A stretch of DNA of 18,228 bases from the NCBI GenBank assembly GCA_013002105.1, contig JABDKS010000744.1, positions 1-18,228 of the forward strand. Direction: 5' to 3'. This stretch comes from Pirellulaceae bacterium (lineage in GTDB: Bacteria > Planctomycetota > Planctomycetia > Pirellulales > Pirellulaceae). Positions 1 to 7,579 of this stretch are shown one piece after another (the stretch's first letter is position 1; every line of letters begins with the position of its first letter). The notes below the pieces were generated by a model. The model searched no databases and was not told the DNA's origin. It was given only the letters and a program-made list of their open reading frames with translations. Both the position numbers and the translations under genes were made by a program.

Positions 1-230
1 GCGCCGATCCGTATCAGAATGATCGACTCGGGCGATTAAGCCTGACAAAATCCGGATTGGCGAACCGTGATCAAACGGTGTTTCAGTGGTGTCGCCGTCA
101 AAAGGTGCCTGTGGCAGTCGTCATGGCGGGCGGCTACGCCCGGGAAATCAACGATATCGTCCAGATTCACGCATCCACGCTCACTCTGGCAAGTAATCAC
201 TGCAAACTTCTGTCTCAGCCGCTATTATAG
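1..230 (+). CDS. Histone deacetylase / acetoin utilisation family protein, C-terminal fragment
   Basis: An open frame enters from the left edge (first full codon at base 3) and ends at the TAG at 228-230, giving 75 visible residues. It begins ADPYQNDRLGRLSLTKSGLA, which matches the region of class I/II-like deacetylases carrying a zinc-ligand Asp in a G-A-D-P context followed by a D-R-L-G motif. About residues 40-50 read PVAVVMAGGYA, the glycine-rich loop with the catalytic-site tyrosine of this family. It is followed by DIVQIH, a typical C-terminal helix. These enzymes are Zn-dependent amidohydrolases that deacetylate lysines or small acetylated amines; the substrate cannot be told from the tail. 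The last 20 or so residues after DIVQIHASTL are not conserved family sequence that I recognise. The upstream part lies outside the window. Family call is from motif memory and fairly secure. Confidence 0.82.
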   Translation, partial: ADPYQNDRLGRLSLTKSGLANRDQTVFQWCRRQKVPVAVVMAGGYAREINDIVQIHASTLTLASNHCKLLSQPLL

Positions 231-410
231 AACGCGCGTTGTTTGTCAGCGAGAACAGGCCCTTGATGGGGGTGCTGCAGTTCACTCAGTTGGCCAGTGG
301 ACAAAAGCATCCAACACCGATTCATTGCCAAAATCAGCTCGACGCTGCCAATTCAGCCACGTGGCGTGGGGAATCGGTGTTGATCGTTTATTAGGTATAC
401 GTCCGCTACG
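231..410 (+). promoter_or_regulatory. Intergenic region upstream of the sigma factor, with a perfect 12-bp inverted repeat
   Basis: This gap separates the deacetylase stop from the sigma-factor ATG at 411. The arms CAACACCGATTC (312-323) and GAATCGGTGTTG (371-382) are exact reverse complements, separated by 47 bases. Inside the spacer is the 10-bp palindrome GCCACGTGGC (356-365). The right arm ends 28 bases before the ATG, so the structure lies where a promoter or operator, or the 5' leader, would be. No convincing -35/-10 pair was found, as expected if an alternative sigma factor reads this promoter. It could be a paired operator for a dimeric regulator or an RNA hairpin; the sequence alone does not decide. 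Confidence 0.4.
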
Positions 411-1058
411 ATGAAATCAGTCACCGAAATTCTCAAACGCAGCAGTACTGGTCAGGCTGGTGAAACAGACAAACTGTTTACCGCGATGTATGACGACCTT
501 CGTCGACTCGCCGGACGATTTCTTCAGAACGAACCGCTTCGTCATCGCCTCAGTTCGTCATCGCTGGTCCATCAAGCCTACATGCGAATGGTGGATCAAT
601 CGCGAATCAATTGGCAGGGCAAAACCCACTTCTTTGCGATCGGTGCCACGGTCATGCGTCGCATTTTGGTCGACCACGCTCGTAAAGTTCATTCGCTCAA
701 ACGCGGTGGCGGCTGGGATCGCAGGCAACTGACTGATGATGTCACGTTTGAATTGAGCCACGATAGCGATGTCGTCGCACTGGACGACTTGTTGCAAACA
801 CTTGCGGATTTGAATCCACGCCAGGCAAAAATTGTCGAGTTAAGATTTTTTGGCGGAATGACCATGCGAGAAATCGCGGCGGAAATGAACCTTGGTTTGC
901 GAACCGTCGAAAAGGAATGGGCCATGTCGCGTGCTTGGATGAGGCGTGAGTTACGCAGTGGCGACATTTCTGCAGATGACCTCGATTGTTCGTCTGACGA
1001 TGATGATCAGAATGCCGAGTCTCCTCTTTCGCAGACGCCAGACACTGAGAACGGTTGA
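411..1058 (+). CDS. ECF-like RNA polymerase sigma factor (planctomycete TIGR02999-type)
   Basis: 215 residues. The N-terminal sigma region 2 (about 20-92) contains the hallmark stretch SSSSLVHQAYMRMVDQ (48-63), then WQGKTHFFAIGATVMRRILV (68-87) and DHARKVHSLKRGGG. This pattern is typical of the ECF-like sigma factors that expanded in Planctomycetes. Region 4 (about 125-182) has LNPRQAKIVELRFFGGMTMREIAAEMNLG with a helix-turn-helix and the TVEKEW turn. The last 30 residues form an acidic, Ser/Thr-rich tail (SSDDDDQ, SPLSQTPDT), which could be a phosphorylation target; that is inference. ATG 411 is the first good start. The stop overlaps the kinase start by one base (TGATG at 1056-1060), implying translational coupling. 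No anti-sigma gene is present nearby, so the adjacent kinase is the best candidate regulator, as reported for kinase-linked ECF groups such as ECF43. Confidence 0.9.
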   Translation: MKSVTEILKRSSTGQAGETDKLFTAMYDDLRRLAGRFLQNEPLRHRLSSSSLVHQAYMRMVDQSRINWQGKTHFFAIGATVMRRILVDHARKVHSLKRGGGWDRRQLTDDVTFELSHDSDVVALDDLLQTLADLNPRQAKIVELRFFGGMTMREIAAEMNLGLRTVEKEWAMSRAWMRRELRSGDISADDLDCSSDDDDQNAESPLSQTPDTENG

Positions 1059-3571
1059 TGGACGCTGTTCGGTACGCACGGATTCGCGAGTTATTTCTCG
1101 AAACCGAAGATCTTCCGCCCGATCAACACGTTGCGTATTTGGAATCGAAGGTCGGTGATGACCGGCAGTTGATTGGCGAAGTCCTCTCGTTGTTGGCCGA
1201 ACATGACGCCGAATCCGCTCGGATCGAAGGCGAACGTGCCAAACCTGTGCAGCCGCCCATCATGACAACCAATCCTGTGTTGCCAGGTGCCGCGTCGGAT
1301 CCGGCCGCAGGTCCCGCGCACAAAACCGACAAGCAAAACACGCGAAAGCAAAAAACAAAGCAACAAGGTCCTGACAAACAAAAAACATCGACGTCGGACT
1401 CGCCATCGCTTGACCACACAACGCGACGAAGCAACCGGTCGATTTCGTCCGAAGTCACACTGCACGGAGCGCAACGGACCCACGCTTCGCCTCGCTATAG
1501 CCAAGGAACACCTCATAGCGGTTCGCAACCACGCAACTCCTTTTGGGATCAGCGTACCCGCCGGAACCGACGGCTCAATTCAGGCTGGTTATGGTTGGCT
1601 GCCGTGCTGCCCACCGCATTGATCGGTTGGTGGACTTATGCCCAAGTCGCGGCTAGCCAGCGTGCCGCGATACGCAACGAACTTTCCGGCTTGGCCGACA
1701 CGGTGACTTTGTCGACCGAAGGTTTTCTGAATGACAAAGCGCAACTGGTCCGATCCTGGTCGCGCCAGACGGTGGTTCGACAATCGGTCATCGAATTGGT
1801 CGATCTAGCAAAACAAGACAAACCGGCCGACGCGTTGAAGACCGCGCCGCAATCAGCGTTGATCCATTCCCAGTTGCGTGAGTTATCGGGATACGAGCAG
1901 GTCAAGTTTGTCATCTGGGATCGCGCAGGAACAACCTTGGCAAGCTGGCAGGAAGATCGTGCGGATGTTGGCACGCCGATCCCACCAAGTGGGGCGGCCA
2001 ATCTGGCACGCGTGATGCGCGGCGAGACGGTGCTGTTCGGTCCTGCCCGCCTACGTGACGAAGACAACGGGTTTGTACCTGAAACCGACGAGCCCGTGAT
2101 GGCTAACATCGTCCCGATCCGCAATGCCGATGAAGACGTCATTGCGGCGATGTTGGTACGCGGCATCGACATGTACAAAGACTTTGACCGGATGTTCCTG
2201 GAAATCTCCCAAACATCCGGACTGGATGTCTATGCCGTCGATCGACGCGGTGTCATGGTCACCGCCAGCCCGCGCGCGTCCGAGGCCGCACGGGTCGTAG
2301 AACTGGAGCTTCAGCCGAATCAGTTCGCAGCCGTGTTGCGAGTCAGCGATCCCGGCGTCGCCCTGAGCCCCAAAAATGTGGGTCAAGTTCGGCGCACCGC
2401 GTTGCCGCTGACGTATTCAGTTGCCGGCGCGACAACCGGGCATCCCGATGTACGTGTCGACGATTACCGCAACTATTGCGGTGTTCCCGTAGTGGGCGCG
2501 TGGCGTTGGAACGAGCGTTGGCAACTGGGCATTCTGGTGGAACACGATTCAAAAACCGCGTTCGCGCCAACGCGGATTGTTCGCTTCGGTTTCCTGCTAC
2601 TCGCAACGCTGTTGACGATCACGGCGTTTGCCGCAGCCACCCAAATCGCAAAACAGACCTCACGTGCGCATGCGGCAATCCACCCTTTAAGTCGATATGA
2701 ACTAATCAGTGAATTGGGCAGTGGAGGCATGGGGGTTGTCTACAGGGCCAGACACCGGCAACTCGGACGCGACACCGCACTGAAGGTCCTACGCGGTGAC
2801 CGACAAAATCGCGAGGATCGTTTGCGGTTCGACCGCGAAGCAAGATTGGCAGCGTCGCTCAGTAATCCACACAGCGTGATGATCTACGATTACGGACGTA
2901 GCGAAGAAGGCGAAGCGTTTTGCGTGATGGAGTTTCTCAAAGGCATCACACTGTACGAAGTTGTCACGCGCAGTGGACACCAGAGTTTTGGGCGTGTGCT
3001 ATTCATATTGCGACAAATTTGCGACGCATTGGCCGAAGCACACAATCTTGGACTACTCCACCGGGACATTAAACCTCAAAACGTCATGCTCTCGCTCGAT
3101 CCATCGGTTGGCGATTGGGCGGTTGTATTCGATTTTGGTCTGGCGAAACCGTTGAAACCCGATGCCGGAACGTACCAGACTTCCGAAACTGTCTGGGCGG
3201 GCACACCGATGTACATGGCTCCCGAGCGTTACCGTGAACCCGGCGGCATGGATCCACGGTCAGACATCTATTCGGTCGGCTGCATCGCCTATTTCCTCTT
3301 GTCCGGCCGCCCACCATACATGGAATGCGATCCGGAATCGCTTTTTGCCCTCGTGCTTAGCGAACAGCCAATCGGAATTGAGATTCATCGTGGCGAATTG
3401 GTTCCCGAATCGATCACAAAAATAGTCAATCGTTGCATGGCAAAAAATCCAGAAGAACGCTTTCGCACGGTCGAAGAATTATCGACGGTCGTTGACGAAC
3501 TCCGTAACGAATATCCATGGACCGCCGAGGAAGCGAGAAACTGGTGGCGGTTGCATGGTGACGACGCCTGA
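1058..3571 (+). CDS. Transmembrane sensor Ser/Thr protein kinase (Hanks type, C-terminal kinase domain)
   Basis: 837 residues from the ATG at 1058; a TTG lies directly before it at 1055. Order of parts: a short N-terminal helical segment (1-58, RYARIRELFLETEDLPPDQ, a common start in planctomycete kinases coupled to ECF-like sigmas); a hydrophilic Lys/Gln/Ser-rich linker (60-170); TM1 (about 176-198); an extracytoplasmic domain of some 300 residues (200-505) resembling a double Cache sensor, with GVPVVGAWRWNERWQLGILVE near its end; TM2 (508-528); and a kinase domain (547-815). Kinase motifs are intact: GSGGMG loop (554-559), Lys576 in ALKVL, HRD with Asp670 in HRDIKPQN, DFG (692-694), APE (721-723). 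It should phosphorylate Ser/Thr in response to an external signal. The usual planctomycete order has the kinase N-terminal; here the sensor comes first, as in a chemoreceptor. Coupled to the upstream sigma factor. Confidence 0.9.
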   Translation: MDAVRYARIRELFLETEDLPPDQHVAYLESKVGDDRQLIGEVLSLLAEHDAESARIEGERAKPVQPPIMTTNPVLPGAASDPAAGPAHKTDKQNTRKQKTKQQGPDKQKTSTSDSPSLDHTTRRSNRSISSEVTLHGAQRTHASPRYSQGTPHSGSQPRNSFWDQRTRRNRRLNSGWLWLAAVLPTALIGWWTYAQVAASQRAAIRNELSGLADTVTLSTEGFLNDKAQLVRSWSRQTVVRQSVIELVDLAKQDKPADALKTAPQSALIHSQLRELSGYEQVKFVIWDRAGTTLASWQEDRADVGTPIPPSGAANLARVMRGETVLFGPARLRDEDNGFVPETDEPVMANIVPIRNADEDVIAAMLVRGIDMYKDFDRMFLEISQTSGLDVYAVDRRGVMVTASPRASEAARVVELELQPNQFAAVLRVSDPGVALSPKNVGQVRRTALPLTYSVAGATTGHPDVRVDDYRNYCGVPVVGAWRWNERWQLGILVEHDSKTAFAPTRIVRFGFLLLATLLTITAFAAATQIAKQTSRAHAAIHPLSRYELISELGSGGMGVVYRARHRQLGRDTALKVLRGDRQNREDRLRFDREARLAASLSNPHSVMIYDYGRSEEGEAFCVMEFLKGITLYEVVTRSGHQSFGRVLFILRQICDALAEAHNLGLLHRDIKPQNVMLSLDPSVGDWAVVFDFGLAKPLKPDAGTYQTSETVWAGTPMYMAPERYREPGGMDPRSDIYSVGCIAYFLLSGRPPYMECDPESLFALVLSEQPIGIEIHRGELVPESITKIVNRCMAKNPEERFRTVEELSTVVDELRNEYPWTAEEARNWWRLHGDDA

Positions 3572-3602
3572 GCAGGGCGCGGCAGGAACGGTCCGCATCG
3601 AG

Positions 3603-3656
3603 CCGGTCAGCGAATCGGGCCCGGTCAGCGAATCAGGCCCGGTCAGCGAATCAAAT
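3603..3656. repeat. Three tandem copies of an 18-bp repeat across the HAD gene stop codon
   Basis: Copies are 3603-3620, 3621-3638 and 3639-3656, each starting CCGGTCAGCGAATC. The first two differ at one base and the third diverges only in its last four bases. The block fills most of the gap between the kinase stop (3571) and the end of the convergent HAD gene, and the HAD stop codon (TCA on the plus strand, 3643-3645) lies inside the third copy. The first two copies lie downstream of that stop. Replication slippage at a non-coding gene end is the simplest origin. Confidence 0.9.
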
Positions 3657-4344
3657 CCCAAAGTCGGGAATCCAGAAGCGAATCGGCGATCAAAATCGAG
3701 CCGCTGAAATCTTGTGATCGCGTGTGCTCACTCGGAACCGCAACCGTTTGAGCTCCCGCCGCGACCGCCGCCGCACAACCGTTTCCGCTATCCTCGAGTA
3801 CCAACATTTGCGACGCATCAATGGACAAACACTCGGCGGCTTTCAAATACATCTCCGGGTGGGGCTTGCCATGCGAGACGTCATCCCCGGTCAGCACAAA
3901 CGCCAGTGAATCACGCCATGTAACCTTTGCAAATATTTTGTCGACAAACTTTCGCTGACTGCTGGTCGCCAGACCAAATGGAATCCCGCTGTCTTGGAGA
4001 AACCCGATCCACTCGCCCAGCCCAGGCATTTCCTGCAACTGATCGGTCAAAAGCGCGCCGTAAAGTTTGTCCGATTCGGCCAATAAAGCCTTCGGTTCGT
4101 CACTGAGCGAATGAAAGCGGACCATTTGTTCGATGGCCGAAACGCCGATTCGCCCCATCATTCGTTGCTGTAACTCGGCACTGTAGCGATGGCCACGGCG
4201 TTGAAGCAGTGTGTCGCCGACTTGCCAATACAGTTTTTCGGTGTCGAATAAGAGACCGTCCATGTCTAACGCAACGCCGCGGATCGGCTGCGCCGATGAC
4301 GGAGTCAAGGAGTTTTGCGATTTGTCAGCGTCCGATTCGCACAT
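3643..4344 (-). CDS. HAD-superfamily hydrolase (beta-phosphoglucomutase-like phosphatase)
   Basis: 233 residues from the ATG at 4344. All four HAD motifs are present: DMDG (27-30; nucleophile Asp27, acid/base Asp29), ATSSQ (127-131), Lys160 in GKPHPEMY, and EDSGNG (184-189). The cap domain lies between motifs I and II (about residues 40-105), as in beta-phosphoglucomutase-like HAD subfamily IA phosphatases. Such enzymes act in the cytoplasm on small phosphorylated sugars or nucleotides; the substrate is unknown. The frame stays open upstream to an ATG at 4473, but those extra 43 residues lack family similarity and would lie deep in the neighbouring gene; a TTG at 4308 is another option. The 5' end overlaps the divergent DUF3754 gene. 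The C-terminus ends WDLIR inside the 18-bp repeat. Function class is secure; the exact start is not. Confidence 0.87.
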   Translation of the reverse strand: MCESDADKSQNSLTPSSAQPIRGVALDMDGLLFDTEKLYWQVGDTLLQRRGHRYSAELQQRMMGRIGVSAIEQMVRFHSLSDEPKALLAESDKLYGALLTDQLQEMPGLGEWIGFLQDSGIPFGLATSSQRKFVDKIFAKVTWRDSLAFVLTGDDVSHGKPHPEMYLKAAECLSIDASQMLVLEDSGNGCAAAVAAGAQTVAVPSEHTRSQDFSGSILIADSLLDSRLWDLIR

Positions 4345-5572
4345 AGATCGTGTTCTCGCCAGTTGGTCTATCGAAGGATCCGGTTCGTTTGCGCGTTCAC
4401 TGGCCGGAGCGAGTACGGCGGGAGTGATCCGCGAGGATGCACCGCATTGGGGGATCGAGCCGTATCTGCCCATCGAAGCACGATCACTACGCGAATACTT
4501 GATCGCTCGACAGGAATTGAACCCCGACCGACTTGCGTGGTTCCAGCAACGCTGCCAGCAGATCGAAAGTCTAGTTCACCTACGCACCGGTTCGTACCAC
4601 ACTCGATTTGCCGAATTGTACGCGGCACTCGATCCGGACACCGATAGCCTGATCCCCGAGCAGGTCGATCGACAAGAAAGCGACTTGGAAACGACGCAAC
4701 TGATGGCGTTGTGCGACGAAATTTTGATCCGCGCAGGTTACCGCCGTTTGGCCCAACAAGAAATCGAAAATTGTGTCGGCATCGCCAGCCAATGGGGCGT
4801 GCCGCTGCATGTGAATTTTGACCTGTTCGAGCATCTCGCCGTATACGCTCGCGGCGATGTGGTCGGAACCAGACTACGCCGTCAATGGCGAAAACTTTAT
4901 CAGACAGAACAAGTCGATGTACCCATCTACCAACGCATGGTCGTCGTTTTTGAACTCCAGGACGACAATCACACGGCCGAAGAACTAGCAGCGTCCGCGG
5001 TCCATCTGCGAATGTTCAAAAACATCCCCAAGCAAGACGTCGACATGCTGCTGCCGGGAACCCGCGTTCGGCTCAGCAAAATCGACCGAGCAAAAATCAT
5101 CGTACCCAGCTTGGGAGGCTGGCTGCTATCGATGCGAAAGATCGCCCAAATCATGTTTCTGTGGTTTGCGCTGGCCTACTACAGCGTGGCTGTGATCGCA
5201 ATCTTGGTCCTGGCAGGGATCGGCTACTTTATCAAAAGTTTGTTCAGCTATTTCCGAACCAAGGATAAGCGATTGCTGGACCTGACGCGAAATCTCTATT
5301 TTCAAAAGCTCGATACCAATGCGGGCGTCGCTTACCGAATGATCCAGCAAGCCCACCGGCAATCCACCGTCGAATCCATCCTGGCGTACTATGCTATCGC
5401 CACGAGCGATCAACCGATCAGCAATCGTCGGTTACGTCGGCGATGCGAGAGAATCTTGCGCGAAGCCATCGAAATCGAAACGTCGTTTCAAGTAGACCGT
5501 GCGTTGGTCGCGTTGTGCGAATCTAACATGATTCAACCCAGTGGTGACGGGCTGCATTGGGAACTCGCCTGA
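4262..5572 (+). CDS. DUF3754 (TMEM143-like) family membrane protein
   Basis: 436 residues from the ATG at 4262. The recognisable part begins near residue 64 (GIEPYLPIEARSLREYL). It carries the family signature around 193-285: VYARGDV (194-200), and FKNIPKQDVDMLLPG followed by a conserved Ser and a PSLGG turn (about 252-286). One or two membrane segments follow at about 295-327. The last 100 residues form a helical, winged-helix-like tail (LRRRCERILREAIEIETSFQVDRALVAL), ending GLHWELA. The family is found in bacteria and in mitochondria/plastids and has no assigned reaction. The start is uncertain: ATG 4262 overlaps the divergent HAD gene by 83 bases, whereas GTG 4424 would remove the overlap and still keep the conserved domain. 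Convergent with scpB. Confidence 0.78.
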   Translation: MSNATPRIGCADDGVKEFCDLSASDSHIDRVLASWSIEGSGSFARSLAGASTAGVIREDAPHWGIEPYLPIEARSLREYLIARQELNPDRLAWFQQRCQQIESLVHLRTGSYHTRFAELYAALDPDTDSLIPEQVDRQESDLETTQLMALCDEILIRAGYRRLAQQEIENCVGIASQWGVPLHVNFDLFEHLAVYARGDVVGTRLRRQWRKLYQTEQVDVPIYQRMVVVFELQDDNHTAEELAASAVHLRMFKNIPKQDVDMLLPGTRVRLSKIDRAKIIVPSLGGWLLSMRKIAQIMFLWFALAYYSVAVIAILVLAGIGYFIKSLFSYFRTKDKRLLDLTRNLYFQKLDTNAGVAYRMIQQAHRQSTVESILAYYAIATSDQPISNRRLRRRCERILREAIEIETSFQVDRALVALCESNMIQPSGDGLHWELA

Positions 5573-5577
5573 GCGAA

Positions 5578-5607
5578 CGCCGGCATTGCTCCGCCGCACT
5601 ACCGGCG
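5578..5607. terminator. Possible bidirectional terminator hairpin between convergent genes
   Basis: Arms CGCCGG (5578-5583) and CCGGCG (5602-5607) pair exactly around an 18-base loop, in the 38-base gap between the stop codons of the DUF3754 gene (5572) and scpB (5611). There is no T-tract on either side, so intrinsic termination would be weak. Position is the main argument. Confidence 0.3.
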
Positions 5608-5610
5608 CGA

Positions 5611-6381
5611 TCAAAGCGCCTCGCGAATTCCGTCTTCGACCTGGGGCAGATCATCCAACGACTCCAGACCGAATAAAGTCAGGAATCGCTCGGTCGGGTA
5701 GTAATGGGGCACGCTACGTCCGCCCTCCGGTGGTTTCTCGCGACGCATTTCCAGCAACTGACGTCGCACCAGTTGGCTCAGCAGCGATCCACTTTCGCGA
5801 CCACGCTGATCCTGTACGATCTGCGAGGTAATGCCGGGCTGATAGGCCACCAATGCCAATACCTCAATGGCCGCTTGACTCAATCGCGCTTCGCGAACTT
5901 TCCCCAAAAAAGATCGGCGAACTGCTTCGACCGCCGGCGCGATCGTCATCCGATATCCCTGTTCGTCCTTGACAATCCGCAATGCCTGCTCGGTCGCGCG
6001 ATACGATGCGTTCAGTTGATCAATCAGTTCTATCACTTCATCAGGTGTCACGTCGCGCATCAGCGACGCTAGACGCTGTTCACTGAACGATCGATTCTCC
6101 GGATGACCAACAAACAGAGCGGCTTCGATGATCGTCTCGGGAGTGGCCACGTCATCCTCAGCAGCATCGACTTCCTGCTGCGACTCATCCTGATCACCGC
6201 CGCCCGTGTCATCGACGGTTTCTTGTTCAACAGGTGCAAACGATTCGGGATCATGCTTGGCAGCCGCTTGTGCATAAGCGGCACCTAAATCATCGAGCGA
6301 CAATTCGACCAATTCGCCATCACCCTCCGCGTCGTCTCGAATGTCGTCCGTTGCGTCCAATTCGTCGGGATCATCGTCCAT
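5611..6381 (-). CDS. scpB: Segregation and condensation protein B
   Basis: 256 residues. The first 80 are an acidic, low-complexity extension (DDDPDELDATDD and similar). The conserved core starts at about 81 (TIIEAALFVGH) with the first winged helix, DEVIELIDQLNASY and LRIVKDEQGYRM. The second winged helix spans 165-240: LSQAAIEVLALVAYQPGITS, then the Q-x-x-R-G segment and LLSQLVRRQLLEM, ending YYPTERFLTLFGLESLDDLP. These are the standard ScpB blocks. ScpB dimers bind ScpA and the SMC ATPase to form the bacterial condensin that compacts and segregates chromosomes. scpA is not in the window. The ATG at 6381 is the only good start and the extension is in frame, so it is probably real. Transcribed on its own from the gap with the SDR gene. 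Confidence 0.93.
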   Translation of the reverse strand: MDDDPDELDATDDIRDDAEGDGELVELSLDDLGAAYAQAAAKHDPESFAPVEQETVDDTGGGDQDESQQEVDAAEDDVATPETIIEAALFVGHPENRSFSEQRLASLMRDVTPDEVIELIDQLNASYRATEQALRIVKDEQGYRMTIAPAVEAVRRSFLGKVREARLSQAAIEVLALVAYQPGITSQIVQDQRGRESGSLLSQLVRRQLLEMRREKPPEGGRSVPHYYPTERFLTLFGLESLDDLPQVEDGIREAL

Positions 6382-6421
6382 TGATATCGTTGTCCTTTGC
6401 TACGCAATGGTCTCGCAAACC

Positions 6422-6527
6422 TAGAGCACTTTTACTTAATACGTGGGATCAATCGCAGGCCAGGACCTGTCCTGGCACAGCTGCGCCAGGACAGGTCCTG
6501 GCCTACGAGAAAACTAAAATTGCTCTA
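6422..6527. repeat. Nested palindromic element with a perfect 20-bp inverted repeat; probable terminator or MITE-like insertion
   Basis: The core arms at 6457-6476 (AGGCCAGGACCTGTCCTGGC) and 6485-6504 are exact 20-bp reverse complements around an 8-base loop (ACAGCTGC). Each arm contains a smaller palindrome (CCAGGAC-CT-GTCCTGG). Farther out, 6422-6437 and 6512-6527 are a second inverted pair matching at 14 of 16 positions, beginning TAGAGCA and ending TGCTCTA. The right outer arm contains the TAG stop codon of the SDR gene (CTA at 6525-6527 on the plus strand). The element fills the gap between the SDR stop and scpB. It may act as an SDR terminator; the terminal repeats also resemble a small non-autonomous mobile element. 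Confidence 0.75.
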
Positions 6528-7307
6528 AACCCATTCTTGCGTGGTAGGCTTGATGACGATTTCCGGCACGTTGGCCCGCGGTGGCAATTCGCAAATCGAC
6601 AAAACCACCGAAGCGATGTCTTCGGGCTGGAGAATCGAGTCTTTGTGTTCCTGCGAAACCGGCGTCGGGCGGTTATCCAAAATGGGCGTGTTCACCTCGC
6701 CGGGATAGACATTCGTAATGCGGACGCCTTCATCGCGGACCTCATTGGACACTGCCGTCCCCAAGGCCGTCATCGCGAACTTGCTGGCGCAGTAAACGAC
6801 GCCGCCAAGCGTGATCGCGCGTTTCCCGGCAACCGAAGAAATATTGACAATCAAACCATCTTTACGCTTGCGCATGTCGGGCAACACCTGCGTCATGCAT
6901 CGATACGCGCCGGTCGCGTTGATTTGCATCACCCGATCCCAGTCGGCCGGGTCCATCGCCGCCATCGTGCGATTTTGAATATTGATACCAGCGCTATTGA
7001 CCAGAATGTCGACTTCGCCAACGTTGTCCCGCAGATCCGTAAAGAACCGCTCAATGCTTTCCGCGTCCGCAACGTCCACGACATGGGAGCGGATGGTGTG
7101 TTTGCAAGTGATCGAGTCGGCAAGTTTCTGCAGCGGCTCAATTCTTCGGCCACCCACGGTGACACGACAGCCAGCTTCAGCAAGTACTCTTGCGATTCCA
7201 GCTCCGATCCCCGTTCCACCACCTGTGACGGCGACCACTTTTCCTGACAAATTACTCACGCTTTCGAACCTGCTCTCATTGCGATGACTGCGATCGGATT
7301 GATTCAT
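6525..7307 (-). CDS. Short-chain dehydrogenase/reductase (SDR) oxidoreductase
   Basis: 260 residues, the classical SDR length. The Rossmann cofactor loop TGGGTGIG is at 28-35, NSAG at 104-107, the active-site Asn at about 130, Ser157/158 in NISSVAG, and the catalytic pair Tyr172/Lys176 in YCASK. After the second strand, GGRR (52-55) carries basic residues, which usually means NADP(H) preference. The region YPGEVNTPIL (201-210) is the normal substrate-loop entry. It should interconvert an alcohol and a ketone/aldehyde of unknown identity in the cytoplasm. The N-terminal 20 residues before LSGKVVAVTGG are longer than needed, but ATG 7307 is the natural start. Its stop codon lies in the palindromic element at 6422-6527. 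No operon partner. Confidence 0.92.
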   Translation of the reverse strand: MNQSDRSHRNESRFESVSNLSGKVVAVTGGGTGIGAGIARVLAEAGCRVTVGGRRIEPLQKLADSITCKHTIRSHVVDVADAESIERFFTDLRDNVGEVDILVNSAGINIQNRTMAAMDPADWDRVMQINATGAYRCMTQVLPDMRKRKDGLIVNISSVAGKRAITLGGVVYCASKFAMTALGTAVSNEVRDEGVRITNVYPGEVNTPILDNRPTPVSQEHKDSILQPEDIASVVLSICELPPRANVPEIVIKPTTQEWV

Positions 7308-7354
7308 TTCTGCGGCAGCAGTCTATCAAAATCCCCGATCGTCAGGCCATGTCC

Positions 7355-7394
7355 CTCGACGCGTCTCCGAGAGACTCGACGCGTCTCCAAGAGA
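7355..7394. repeat. 20-bp tandem duplication
   Basis: CTCGACGCGTCTCCGAGAGA (7355-7374) is followed directly by a copy differing at one base (7375-7394, A for G). No gene overlaps it convincingly. Probably a slippage product. Confidence 0.85.
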
Positions 7395-7460
7395 ATGGCA
7401 CGACCGTCGAGAGCCGACGTGCAGACCTAGTCAGTGCGAGATGGATCGCCACGCTGGAGA

Positions 7461-7484
7461 GTGAATTGCCCTCGGGCGGTTCAC
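7461..7484 (+). other. 10-bp hairpin with a tetraloop
   Basis: GTGAATTGCC (7461-7470) and GGCGGTTCAC (7475-7484) pair along all ten positions when read as plus-strand RNA, with two G-U pairs, closing a CTCG loop. The two G-U pairs would be A-C mismatches on the other strand, which mildly favours plus-strand transcription. Confidence 0.45.
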
Positions 7485-7579
7485 AGTTTGATCACCGTCC
7501 AGCCTTGCTGCCATTTTGCGCTGCGGGTCCCCGGAAACCGACTCCAAAGCACTGCTGGCCGCCAGAAGGGGCAGTCACA

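Noticed and set aside
3492..3707. Plus-strand open frame of 71 codons over the 18-bp repeat
   Set aside because: Overlaps the kinase end in another frame and mainly translates the repeat (SESGPV units); no independent support.
4345..4473. Longer HAD protein starting at ATG 4473
   Set aside because: The extra 43 residues have no HAD similarity and lie antisense to the DUF3754 coding region.
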